A stretch of 64,000 bases of DNA, taken from contig NZ_CP093379.1 of assembly GCF_022655595.1 (NCBI RefSeq), positions 26,001 through 90,000 on the forward strand, given 5' to 3'. Numbering within the stretch: the first letter of the stretch is position 1; every line of letters starts with the position of its first letter. The position numbers and the translations under genes are program-made. Shown piece after piece: positions 55,654-64,000 of the stretch. The notes beneath the pieces were generated by a model. That model saw only the letters and a program-made list of their open reading frames with translations. It was not told the origin of the DNA and did not search any database. Origin of the DNA: Ignatzschineria rhizosphaerae (GTDB lineage: Bacteria; Pseudomonadota; Gammaproteobacteria; Cardiobacteriales; Wohlfahrtiimonadaceae).

Positions 55654-57543
55654 ATGAGTTCATTATGCACAGTGTTAATTGTTTCTAAAGAGGGAAAAAG
55701 CGCCATTAAGAATCAGATGTTAGTGGCAGCGCCACTCATGGTGGCCTTTGAAAATTGTAGCTTTGAGCAGTTTCCAGAATATATCTTAGATCCTAATATT
55801 CATGCCGTTATTTTTGTAGGACATCTCTTAAATAAGGCGCATATTAAGGACTTAGTGCCAATTGTGGCGGGGGATTGGCGTTTGGAGCTAAATGCTTATT
55901 GGTGGCATAAGCCTGATAAGATAAATCCTGTTCCAGAGAGAATTGCAGATTGCCCTTTAGAAATATTTTCGCCTAAAGCGTTATTAGATCGAGTTTGCCA
56001 AGATTTAGTGGAAAGAGCATCAACGCCATTTTTTAGTGCCTTAAGGGAATATGTACAAACGCAGCCAGATTCTTGGCATACGCCAGGACACTCTAATGGT
56101 AATTCACTGCGTTATAGTGCATGGGGTACAGACTTTTATCACTTTGTTGGGCAAAGTATGTGGCAAGCGGATTTATCAGTATCCGTTCAGAGCCTTGATT
56201 CCTTACTTCATCCTGAAGGCGTGATTGCAAAGGCGCAAGATCTAGCAGCAGATGCGTTTGGCGCTAAGCGAACTTATTTTGCAACCAACGGTTCTTCAAC
56301 GGCAAATAAAGTGATCCTCCAGAGTGTTTTAACGCCGGGGGATATTTTACTACTTGATCGAAATTGTCATAAGTCTGTGCATCATGGCGTGATTTTATCT
56401 GGAGCCGAGCCGATCTACTTAAATAGTAGTGTCAATGAAGAGCTGGGTATTTTTGCCTCCGTTCCTAAAGAGACAATTTTAGAAGCAATTGAAGCGCACC
56501 CAACGGCAAAAGCCCTGATTTTGACAAACCCCACTTATGATGGGCTGATTTATGATCTAAAACCGATTATTGAAGCGGCTCATAAACAAGGGATTAAAGT
56601 CATTATTGATGAAGCGTGGTACGGTTTTGCGCGTTTTCATCCTATTTTTCGCCCTACAGCATTAGAGCTAGGCGCTGATTATGTGACGCAAAGTACGCAT
56701 AAGACACTCTCGGCTTTCTCTCAAGCGAGTATGGTTCATGTCAATGATCCGGATCATGATCCCCATATTTTAAGAGAAACCTTTAATATGCATGCATCAA
56801 CAAGCCCGCAATATAGTATTATTGCCAGTCTTGATGTGGCGCGCCAGCAGATGAGTATGGAAGGGTATTCACTATTAGAAAAGGTGTTAAGTATTGTCGA
56901 TACTCTTCATCAAAAAATTAATGAGACAAAGCTCTTTAGAGTCTTAAGTTTAGAGGAATTATTGCCGGCATCTTTAAAGCACGACAATATTCGCTTAGAT
57001 CCCACAAAAGTAACAATTGATGTTAGAGCAACGAATCATTCAGGAGAAGAGATTCAGCAGATTCTGTTTGATGAGTTTGATATTCAAGTGGAGAAATCGA
57101 CCTTTGCAACGATAACGGTATTAGTTACAATCGGCGCGACAGCCAATAAGATGATGCGTTTGATTCATGCATTAACAACCTTGTCAGAAACATTGCCAAA
57201 AAGAAAACGAAAACCAAAGAAAGCTTCTATCAAAATCCCCAAGTTTACAAGCTTAGCGGGATTACCAAGAGATGCCTTCTATTATAGCGGAACGGCTATT
57301 CCCGTTGTAAAAGCTGGTAAGCTTAATAAAAAATTGATAGGCAGAGTCAGCTGTGACCAGATTGTGCCATATCCGCCAGGAATCCCGGTATTAGTGCCGG
57401 CACAAGTGATTGATGAAGCGGTGCTTGATTATCTTGCAAAGCTAATTATTTCCGATACTAACTTTGAAATTCATGGTTTGGTGAAAGTCGATGGGGAGTA
57501 TGCCTTAAGAGTCCTTACCGATAGTGAAACTCTTGAATGGTAA
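55654..57543 (+). CDS. Orn/Lys/Arg-type PLP amino acid decarboxylase
   Basis: This fold-type I decarboxylase makes a diamine or agmatine from lysine, ornithine or arginine. The 629 residues are shorter than the E. coli inducible enzymes (about 715-755). The short N-terminal wing domain is degenerate. PLP contacts are clear: His239 in RNCHKSVHHG, Asp319 in VIIDEAWYG and the Schiff-base Lys350 in STHKTLSAFSQ. The C-terminal domain has PYPPGIPVLVPAQ. Which substrate is used cannot be decided. The gene stands alone; its product could provide polyamines or acid resistance. Confidence 0.85.
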   Translation: MSSLCTVLIVSKEGKSAIKNQMLVAAPLMVAFENCSFEQFPEYILDPNIHAVIFVGHLLNKAHIKDLVPIVAGDWRLELNAYWWHKPDKINPVPERIADCPLEIFSPKALLDRVCQDLVERASTPFFSALREYVQTQPDSWHTPGHSNGNSLRYSAWGTDFYHFVGQSMWQADLSVSVQSLDSLLHPEGVIAKAQDLAADAFGAKRTYFATNGSSTANKVILQSVLTPGDILLLDRNCHKSVHHGVILSGAEPIYLNSSVNEELGIFASVPKETILEAIEAHPTAKALILTNPTYDGLIYDLKPIIEAAHKQGIKVIIDEAWYGFARFHPIFRPTALELGADYVTQSTHKTLSAFSQASMVHVNDPDHDPHILRETFNMHASTSPQYSIIASLDVARQQMSMEGYSLLEKVLSIVDTLHQKINETKLFRVLSLEELLPASLKHDNIRLDPTKVTIDVRATNHSGEEIQQILFDEFDIQVEKSTFATITVLVTIGATANKMMRLIHALTTLSETLPKRKRKPKKASIKIPKFTSLAGLPRDAFYYSGTAIPVVKAGKLNKKLIGRVSCDQIVPYPPGIPVLVPAQVIDEAVLDYLAKLIISDTNFEIHGLVKVDGEYALRVLTDSETLEW

Positions 57544-57698
57544 ATTTGCATGATAAATTTAAGGAAGTCACAGATTAAGGAAGCGCAATGATAACCCTTT
57601 AGGTGTAAAATGCTCTTCTCTGGGAGCTTAAAGATTAGTGTAATGACTAGTCGCAGCTCTCGTTCTAGTAGTTATATTGATGATATAAGAGTTAAAAA

Positions 57699-57941
57699 AT
57701 GATTAAAGAAGCGTTTTATTTAGAGAACCATCCCCATGTCGCATTAAATGATCTATTAAAAATGACGGGTATTGCTGAAACGGGTGGGCGCGCGAAACTA
57801 ATGGTGGCGGATGAGCTTATCAGTGTGAATGGGGCGCTTGAACTTCGTAAAACGGCTAAAATTCTCGCAGGAAGTGTGGTTACTGGCACTATTGATGGTC
57901 AGGATTTTGAAATTACGGTACTTGAAGGTTTTCCGGCATAA
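57699..57941 (+). CDS. ybcJ: YbcJ-like S4-domain RNA-binding protein
   Basis: The 80-residue protein is an S4 RNA-binding domain matching YbcJ: VALNDLLKMTGIAETGGRAKLMVADELISVNGALELRKTAKI. It probably binds structured rRNA or tRNA. The conserved basic residues and the GGRAK turn are intact. It is a single gene, 156 bases after the decarboxylase, with a terminator behind. Confidence 0.9.
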   Translation: MIKEAFYLENHPHVALNDLLKMTGIAETGGRAKLMVADELISVNGALELRKTAKILAGSVVTGTIDGQDFEITVLEGFPA

Positions 57942-57988
57942 TTGATTTGATAATCAAATCTGTATGAAAAAGCTATCTTTCAAGAATC

Positions 57989-58020
57989 AAAGCCCCATTT
58001 TTAATGAATGGGGCTTTTTA
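57989..58020. terminator. terminator after ybcJ, possibly bidirectional
   Basis: The 11-bp stem aaagccccatt / aatggggcttt is followed by a T-run. The convergent permease pseudogene ends just beyond. Confidence 0.88.
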
Positions 58021-58051
58021 TGGATGTTTTTAATCTTTGGCTTTTATAAAA

Positions 58052-59274
58052 TTACCAACCAAAAGGTAATAATCCAAAAAGAGAAGCAATGGCATAGATA
58101 CCGCTAAAGACAAAGATTGAGATAATCGTGATCTGAATAGCAGGATGCGCATACCAGCCACAGACAAAAGCAGGTTCTAGATCCCCATGTTTACGAGATT
58201 TTCTAAGAAGTAAGATAGGGAAGATTCCCATCATGACCCCACCTGCGGTACCAGCAAAATATAGGGCGTTTACAAAGCTCCCAAAACCTGAGTAAGCAAG
58301 AATAAAAGGAGGGATAGAAACAACCGCAAGAGCTAGAATACGTTTACCTTTTTGTGTTTCATCCCCTAATTTAAAGAAGTCGAAGATGTTTGAAAAGAGT
58401 GATCCACCTAAGCCCCAATAGGAGGTTAAAAGAGCTAGTAAAGCAAAGGTGTTTGCAGTGTAATAAGCCCAAGATCCTAAAGATTTACCCCAACTTAAAG
58501 TGGCTACTTGCGTGACATTTTCTAAGCCAACAAGGGCAATAACAGAAGCTGGGATAATCGCAGTGATCGTTAAACTTGCGATCATGCCTATAATAATCAA
58601 CATCGGGATTCTTTTAGGTGTTGTAAGATTCCCACGGACAAGCTCAGGCACTAAAAATTGTGCGCCAAACACAAAGACCGCGAGATTAAAAATCGGAACG
58701 GTATATTTCCACTTAGAATTCCAAAGCTCTGTAACTTGCGTATTATCGTGTAAAAGAGTTGCAATTACGAGGATGATAATTAAAAGAATCATGCAGTTAC
58801 TAATTAAGCTTTGTCCTGCGCCTAATGCTTTTAAACCTAAGTAGAGAACTAGCACTGAAGGGATAAAGAATATTAAGCTACCAAGCTCCTTAGTCATTCC
58901 ATAATCCCCAAAGAAAGAGACCATGATATCGCCGCTTCCTGTCATATACGCAGTTAATGCACCAAAGCTATTGGAGCAACAGCAAAGAAGATTAAAACAG
59001 CACCTAAAGATCCTAAGTAGCGGCGAGAGAGACCACTTAATTGAAGGTTTCCTTTTGTTCTAAGGCAAGTCTCTGCCACATAGAGCATGGTGATAATACA
59101 GCAAATACAAGCAATTAAAAGGCAGACAAATAAAGGTAAATATCCTGAGTTTCTTGCGGCGTAAGCCATACTCATTACGCCTGCGCCAATGTTGGTGCCA
59201 ATAATAATACCGATGGTCTCTTTGCGTGATAGCGCTTGTGCTTTTAAACCAGAATCATAAGTTTTTGTAGTCAT
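58052..59274 (-). pseudogene. frameshifted HAAAP amino acid permease
   Basis: Two adjoining frames make one permease. The first 106 residues (start at 59274, with IGIIIGTNIGAGVMSMAYAA) end in a stop just after ILIFFAVAPIALVH. The other frame continues in register from about 58975 with NSFGALTAYMTGSGD and runs to 58052. Against the intact paralogue at 32608 (FISVCANSTGALIAYMAGSG), one base is missing around 58973-58977. All other parts are normal, so the lesion is recent, or a sequencing error. It is the distal member of the PucR-linked minus-strand group. Confidence 0.88.
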
Positions 59275-59294
59275 TTTGATGGTTTCCTTATGTA

Positions 59295-59642
59295 TTATGA
59301 TTTAAAAATCACATAGGATTTTTGTACGGTCTCTTCAATAATCCATGTGCCGGTGGTGTTTTCTGGGAAATAGATGCCATCACCTGCTTGAAAGCTGATC
59401 TCAGGATTTCCGTTATCAGGAAGAAAGCGGCCTTTACCTTTGATAAAGTAACTATATTCTGCCTCCTTTACGGCACGTTTCCAAGTGCCGGATGTGCATT
59501 CCCAAATTCCCATATCCGCTTCTTTAGATTCACAAGTAAGCGCAACTCGAGTTAGAGATATCTGATCACTAAGGGGGGAAGCGACAGGTGTTTGTTCTGA
59601 AAAAACAGTATTTTTTTCTAATCTAAATAAGAAAGGTTTCAT
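59295..59642 (-). CDS. cupin_3-type protein
   Basis: This 115-residue cupin resembles the DUF861/(S)-ureidoglycine-hydrolase-like group: GIWECTSGTWKRAVKEAEYSYFIKGKGRF and a second motif FQAGDGIYFPENTTGTW. Such small proteins are common beside FAD amino-acid/polyamine oxidases. Its role is not established. It lies 20 bases before the permease pseudogene, and about 220 after the FAD oxidase gene, all on the minus strand. Confidence 0.8.
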   Translation of the reverse strand: MKPFLFRLEKNTVFSEQTPVASPLSDQISLTRVALTCESKEADMGIWECTSGTWKRAVKEAEYSYFIKGKGRFLPDNGNPEISFQAGDGIYFPENTTGTWIIEETVQKSYVIFKS

Positions 59643-59865
59643 TTAATTCCTCCAAGAATTATTTATTATTTTTAAGTTTTAAAGCGATAAAAAGCATTGC
59701 GAACCTAAAGGCGCAATTTTGTAAATTAAAAATTTAAGACGTTAGCCAAAAGCCAGTGAAGTGACTTTAAAAAAAGAGCAGTTATGACCTACGGTAAGGA
59801 AAAGGGGAGATGATCTGCAGGTCATAACTACTCACAAATTGAGAGGGTTTTGGATTAAAAAGGGA

Positions 59866-61299
59866 TTAGGATTTATCTTCAAGGCCGGCAGGGGCAAGTT
59901 TGGCAAACATTAGATCTATTTTGCGTGGCTGCAGGTTGGCAATTTCTCGTTGCTCTTTGCGTAATACCGCATTTCGTACCAGATTTCCCCCAACATATCT
60001 AAAAGGCTCACTTGGAAAAGATTTTGTTTGTCGATTAACAAGTGGGCATCGGCTCCACTCGTTATCTAGTTCTAAAGCAAGGCTTGCTAAAATTTTACCG
60101 CCTAATTGACTTGGGCTAACGCCATTACCGCTCCAACCAATGCCATAGATAATATTGGGATTATCTTTTAAAGTGCCAAAAATGGGTAAGCTATCGTAAG
60201 TACGATCAATAGGGCCAGACCATTGATGGGTGATTTTTTTATTTTTAAGACTGGGATAGCAACGATGAAAATCTTTAATCGTTAAATCAATACTTTGATC
60301 ATGATGGCTAAAGACGCCATTAATAATGCCTTTATAAGAGATGGCGCCAGTTCCTTTGCCAAATACTACGCGTCCTTTTTGTGTTGTACGGTAATAGTCG
60401 ACCATTAATTGGGAATCTGTAATGGATTCGCCATCTTTCCAGCCTAACTTTTCAAGTTCGTCAAGAGATTCTTCAGAGGCGATAACAGAGCTATTAACAG
60501 GGGTAAATTGTTTTAATAACTCTGGAATTGTAGATGCCCAAGCATTCGTCGCGAGGATCACTTTATTGCACGTAAGGGAGCCGATAATTTGTTGTGCTGG
60601 ATCTGTAATTGTGAGGCTATTTTTCCCATTGTTAGCATCTATCTGGGAAACCATTGATTGCTCATAGATTTCAATTCCTTGTTCTACGGCAACACGAGCC
60701 ATTCCTTTGGCGAGTTTAGCAGGTTGTACCGTTGCATTGCTCTTTTCTAATACGCCTGCAAGGTGAATATTAGATCCAGATATTTGTTGTAGTTTTTCTG
60801 CTGGAATTACCTCAAAAGGCGTAACGCCGAGTTTTTGGCAAGTGGCAATAGTGGATTGCCAGCTATCGAGATGAGCCTGACAAGTCGCTGTCCAGAGCCA
60901 TCCATTTTGGATGAACTCGGCATCAATATTGTGTTTTTGACAGAAAACGCCTAGATCATAAATGGCTTGCTCACTGCTTTTTGCGAGAAATAGAGCCTCT
61001 TCTTTACTACAAAAGGAGGTTAATGTCCCAATTTTAGGCCACCAAGACATCGCCATTCCACCATTACGTCCAGAAGCGCCGGCACCGCAATGATCTTTTT
61101 CCAGCACAACTACGCGAGTATTAGGAGAGAGTTTTTTGATATTTAATGCCGACCATAAGCCAACGAATCCGCCACCAATAATGACAACATCTGTTTCATG
61201 ATTACCGGCATATTGAGTTAAATTGTTTGATGGCATTTCAGCTTCTGCCTCTTCCATCCAAAAACTTTTTTTCAAAGCATTACTTGCAACTAATTGCAT
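59866..61299 (-). CDS. FAD-dependent amine/amino-acid oxidoreductase (DAO/PuuB-like)
   Basis: This 477-residue flavoenzyme of the D-amino-acid-oxidase superfamily has the FAD dinucleotide motif VVIIGGGFVGLWSALNIKK near residue 40, followed by VVLEKDHCGAGASGRNGGM, typical of gamma-glutamylputrescine oxidase (PuuB/OrdL) relatives. The C-terminal FAD motif is IYGIGWSGNGVSPSQLGGK. It likely oxidises an amine or secondary amino acid. The ATG at 61299 follows gggggaga; the upstream ATG lies in that ribosome site. A PucR regulator gene follows upstream at 61447. Confidence 0.87.
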   Translation of the reverse strand: MQLVASNALKKSFWMEEAEAEMPSNNLTQYAGNHETDVVIIGGGFVGLWSALNIKKLSPNTRVVVLEKDHCGAGASGRNGGMAMSWWPKIGTLTSFCSKEEALFLAKSSEQAIYDLGVFCQKHNIDAEFIQNGWLWTATCQAHLDSWQSTIATCQKLGVTPFEVIPAEKLQQISGSNIHLAGVLEKSNATVQPAKLAKGMARVAVEQGIEIYEQSMVSQIDANNGKNSLTITDPAQQIIGSLTCNKVILATNAWASTIPELLKQFTPVNSSVIASEESLDELEKLGWKDGESITDSQLMVDYYRTTQKGRVVFGKGTGAISYKGIINGVFSHHDQSIDLTIKDFHRCYPSLKNKKITHQWSGPIDRTYDSLPIFGTLKDNPNIIYGIGWSGNGVSPSQLGGKILASLALELDNEWSRCPLVNRQTKSFPSEPFRYVGGNLVRNAVLRKEQREIANLQPRKIDLMFAKLAPAGLEDKS

Positions 61300-61446
61300 A
61301 AAGGTCTCCCCCATTGATTATTGTTATTCATTATTTGAATCATAGGGGAAGGAGGGATTAGAAAACAATTATAAGAATTGATAGAAGTGCAGTGTGCTTT
61401 AGACAATTGTATAAAGTGTTAGATGCTGTTGTTTTGATTTCTAACT

Positions 61447-62937
61447 TCATTCTAAGGAGGTGATTTCTAAGATATTTGCAGCTTTTAGTGCAAACCAAAT
61501 TTCAGCACAATCATTGGTGGAGTTAATATCTCTATTTAATAACTCTTCAATTTTTTGGATACGATAGATTAAAGTTTGCCGGTGAATATGTAATTGCTTT
61601 GCAGAGGTTTCCCATGCCTTATCATTTTTTAAAAAAATCGTCAGTGTCTGAAGGTATTTAGTACCTCGAGTACTATCTTGTTCTCGTAGTTTTCCAAGTG
61701 TCATTTCAAAAAGGTTTTGTAATTCTTGGATATTATTCGGTAGCAAAGAGTGAGAATCGGTAAGGTCTGCATAATAAAGCGTGGGGTTTTGGGGTGTTGT
61801 TTTTTCTAGAGCAAGTTTTGCTTCTTGAAGACCTGCAATAATCTTATTGGGCGTATTTACAATGTTACTAATGCCGATAGCAGTAAATAGTGGCAATATT
61901 TGAGGGATGTCACTCTCATTAATAAGTGCTATTGCATGTTTTTTCTCTTTATTCGTATGAAAGAGAGCCATGATTTTCTTGCGAAATAGAATCTGTTCAT
62001 AATCTGTTTGTGGTTTTAAAGAGAGATGAAGCGCGCGCATTTCACTAAAGTTCATGCCATGCTCTTTAAGGCGTTTATTGATGGTGAAATCTGAGATTCG
62101 TTGATGAATGATATCTTCAATAAAATCGGCATTATTTCTCAACTCACGGTAATAGCGAGAGCTATTTTTCTCTAATACTAAGCTAATCAAAGCCCCAATA
62201 TGGTGTAGCAAAGCGTAATCTAAATAAGGGGAAATAATGACTAACTCACAGTCATGAGTATTAAGAGGGAAATTGTAGAGGATTTTTTCAGGATCTAATT
62301 CTATCTTTTTAATGAGCGAAGGAATCGTTTGGGAGTGACTTAATAGTGATTGTAATGCTGTATTAAATTGTAATGGGATTTGTGGAAGATCGACATGCCA
62401 GTTCTCATGGGATGCTTGGTCGATAAGATAGATTGAGATCTGTATAAGATCTTCAAGTCCTTTGATAAACTTAATAAGATCTCGCTGATGTAGTTCGGTT
62501 CTTGCATATTCATAAAGGGTTGTGATGAGATTATTTCTTTGAATATGAATTAGGTTGTTCGCATCAATAATTAGTTTTGTGACTGCAGCAAAAGGTACGC
62601 CATATTGAGTGATAAGCACGGGAAATTGTAATTTCTCAGCCTCATCACATAATGTAGAGATATCCTCAGGTGCTTCCATGTTTTCCCCAATCATAATTCC
62701 AGATAGCTGCGCTTTTGAGAGTTTTTGAATATAGGCGCGTTGTTCTTTTTCGCTAATAGGAATCCCTATCCCCGTTGTCATTAAGAGATCATTTTTAGAG
62801 AGCCATAGTGTGGGATCTTTTAGCTCACAAACATGAGCCCATTGAACAGGGTTATGAATGCTGGCTTTACCGCTAATGATCTTAGTTTTTAATGAAGGCG
62901 TATCGAGGATTGTTTTGATGGATAACAGATTCGTCAT
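61447..62937 (-). CDS. PucR-family transcriptional regulator
   Basis: The 496 residues have an N-terminal PucR domain (about 5-120: LSIKTILDTPSLKTKIISG, LWLSKNDLLMTTGIGI, LSGIMIGENM), a central region and a C-terminal HTH_30 domain (TSAKQLHIHRQTLIYRIQKIEELLNRDI). PucR proteins activate purine or amino-acid catabolic genes. It lies upstream of the FAD oxidase, cupin and permease genes on the same strand and is the likely activator. The ATG at 62937 gives the normal start. IS copy 2 ends 104 bases upstream, in its promoter zone. Confidence 0.9.
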   Translation of the reverse strand: MTNLLSIKTILDTPSLKTKIISGKASIHNPVQWAHVCELKDPTLWLSKNDLLMTTGIGIPISEKEQRAYIQKLSKAQLSGIMIGENMEAPEDISTLCDEAEKLQFPVLITQYGVPFAAVTKLIIDANNLIHIQRNNLITTLYEYARTELHQRDLIKFIKGLEDLIQISIYLIDQASHENWHVDLPQIPLQFNTALQSLLSHSQTIPSLIKKIELDPEKILYNFPLNTHDCELVIISPYLDYALLHHIGALISLVLEKNSSRYYRELRNNADFIEDIIHQRISDFTINKRLKEHGMNFSEMRALHLSLKPQTDYEQILFRKKIMALFHTNKEKKHAIALINESDIPQILPLFTAIGISNIVNTPNKIIAGLQEAKLALEKTTPQNPTLYYADLTDSHSLLPNNIQELQNLFEMTLGKLREQDSTRGTKYLQTLTIFLKNDKAWETSAKQLHIHRQTLIYRIQKIEELLNRDINSTNDCAEIWFALKAANILEITSLE

Positions 62938-63040
62938 AAGATAAACAACCTTTAAGTTAATAGGATTGAGGAAAGACATTCCCTTAATGTATTCACTATA
63001 ACGGGTTCATTCAAAGCTGCATAAAGATTCATAAATAATA

Positions 63041-63912
63041 TGTTAGAAATCGGCGGGTTGTTTACACTTCAGTGTTAAAATAATTTTCTAAAACTTCATA
63101 AGGCGTTAAACCATTAATACCCTTATGAGGTTTTACTGTGTTGTAATAGTTCAAAAATCGTTTTAGCTTCTTTTTCCGATCATCTGAACTGATAAACTCC
63201 TCCTGATTATGCCACATTTCCATGAGTGTTCGAATGACTCTTTCTGCTTTTCCATTCGTTTGAGGGCAAGCTGGCTTTGTAAACTTTTGATTAATCTTAT
63301 GTGTTAGACACATTTCGACAAAGGCATGTTCTGATGTACCTTTATACTCACGCCCATTATCCGAATAGGTGCATTCTACAGTATAGGGACACTGTTCTAA
63401 CAGATCCCATCGAAGAAATTCAGCAGCACTAAACTGTGATTTATCAGGATAAATACCGGCATAAAGTTCTCTTGAAAAATCATCAATTCCTACAAATAAA
63501 TACTCTCTAGTGCGATTTTTAAGATCCCCTTTTAAAAGAGGGAGCCGTTTAGTATCCACATGGACCATCTCGCCAGGATAGTTTTTGTTATAACGTTTAG
63601 CCCTCTTTTTAAGTTTCTCTTCAATAGATTTTTCAATCTTTGCAAGACGTTTAATGCCATACTTAATTGTTCTATAACGTTCATTTTTACTAGCTAATGG
63701 CACAAACAAGTTCAATCTACCTTGTTTTAGTACTTTATAGATCGTAGGTCTGCTTACCATAAAACGCTCAGCTAGATAGGTTACGGTAAATTTTTCTTGA
63801 TGATGTAATCGCCAAATCTCTTCTCGATGAAACGGCGTTAATTTTGTTTTTCGATGGATATTCATAACAGTATTTTCTCCTAATACTGTAAACAACGCGA
63901 TAAAATCCTACA
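63041..63912 (-). mobile_element. IS481-like insertion sequence, copy 2
   Basis: 872 bp, inverted relative to copy 1, with the same ends and a different 7-bp target duplication (aataata at 63034-63040 and 63913-63919). The transposase sequence is identical to copy 1. Confidence 0.93.
63062..63865 (-). CDS. IS481-like transposase, copy 2
   Basis: It has the same 267-residue product as the plus-strand copy at 50956, with HTH and D-D-E core intact. The ATG at 63865 follows ggag. Identity between the copies, plus intact target duplications, indicates a recent spread. Confidence 0.92.
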   Translation of the reverse strand: MNIHRKTKLTPFHREEIWRLHHQEKFTVTYLAERFMVSRPTIYKVLKQGRLNLFVPLASKNERYRTIKYGIKRLAKIEKSIEEKLKKRAKRYNKNYPGEMVHVDTKRLPLLKGDLKNRTREYLFVGIDDFSRELYAGIYPDKSQFSAAEFLRWDLLEQCPYTVECTYSDNGREYKGTSEHAFVEMCLTHKINQKFTKPACPQTNGKAERVIRTLMEMWHNQEEFISSDDRKKKLKRFLNYYNTVKPHKGINGLTPYEVLENYFNTEV

Positions 63913-64000
63913 AATAATATGATCTAAAGAATAGAAGTCATGAGTTAGATCGACTATTTAATAGAGATCACTTATTAATATGTATCACGCTATATACCTA

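Noticed and set aside
58052..59274. Two separate small permease genes or a programmed frameshift
   Set aside because: The parts match consecutive regions of one paralogue, and no slippery heptamer or stimulatory structure is seen at the break.
50909..63912. Composite transposon made by the two IS copies
   Set aside because: Each copy has its own distinct 7-bp target duplication and the outer flanks do not match, so the block did not move as a unit.

Overview
The window is about 64 kb of a low-GC gammaproteobacterial chromosome. Gene content suggests Cardiobacteriales, close to Ignatzschineria or Wohlfahrtiimonas; this is an inference from the protein families, since no rRNA or tRNA gene is present to fix it. 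Coding is dense on both strands, most operons are short, and I see no prophage, integron, CRISPR array or tRNA gene.

Layout. 0.5-9 kb: a YkvI-type membrane protein, an unlisted 30-residue hydrophobic small protein, lon with a heat-shock-type promoter, an Fe-S/FAD D-lactate dehydrogenase, a candidate small RNA, and a T4 endonuclease V homologue. 9-20 kb: an exported RidA protein, LysR, DoxX, a DapA-family lyase, a GST, a TPP riboswitch with thiC, a type II NADH dehydrogenase that appears to start at AUA, and brnQ. 20-38 kb: mostly accessory genes (CorA, a NucS-like nuclease, GNATs, an MFS pump, rhlE, a DUF1266 pair, amino-acid and DMT transporters, an ArsR gene with two small YdcZ transporters, a metal/DUF411 pair, grxB). 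39-50 kb: a guanidino-compound region with LysR, an FMN 2-hydroxyacid oxidase, a YjiH transporter, an AruI-type 5-guanidino-2-oxopentanoate decarboxylase, a cupin, guanidinobutyrase and a second YjiH transporter. This is most of an arginine-to-GABA-plus-urea route and may also take in argininic acid. 51-64 kb: a block lying between two inverted, identical IS481-like elements. It holds mesD-mesX-metR (B12-independent methionine synthesis), a PLP amino-acid decarboxylase, ybcJ, and a PucR-linked catabolic group whose permease gene is frameshifted.

Two DNA-level signals run across the genes. The first is a family of roughly 160-bp elements without genes, with TATAGT...GGTTTAAG termini resembling neisserial Correia elements. 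The second is the palindrome TGCCGGCA, counted 21 times by eye in all coding frames and between genes, against less than one expected from base composition. It is a candidate uptake or genome-architecture word. The most interesting functional proposal is the 39-50 kb guanidino-acid system with its paired YjiH transporters.
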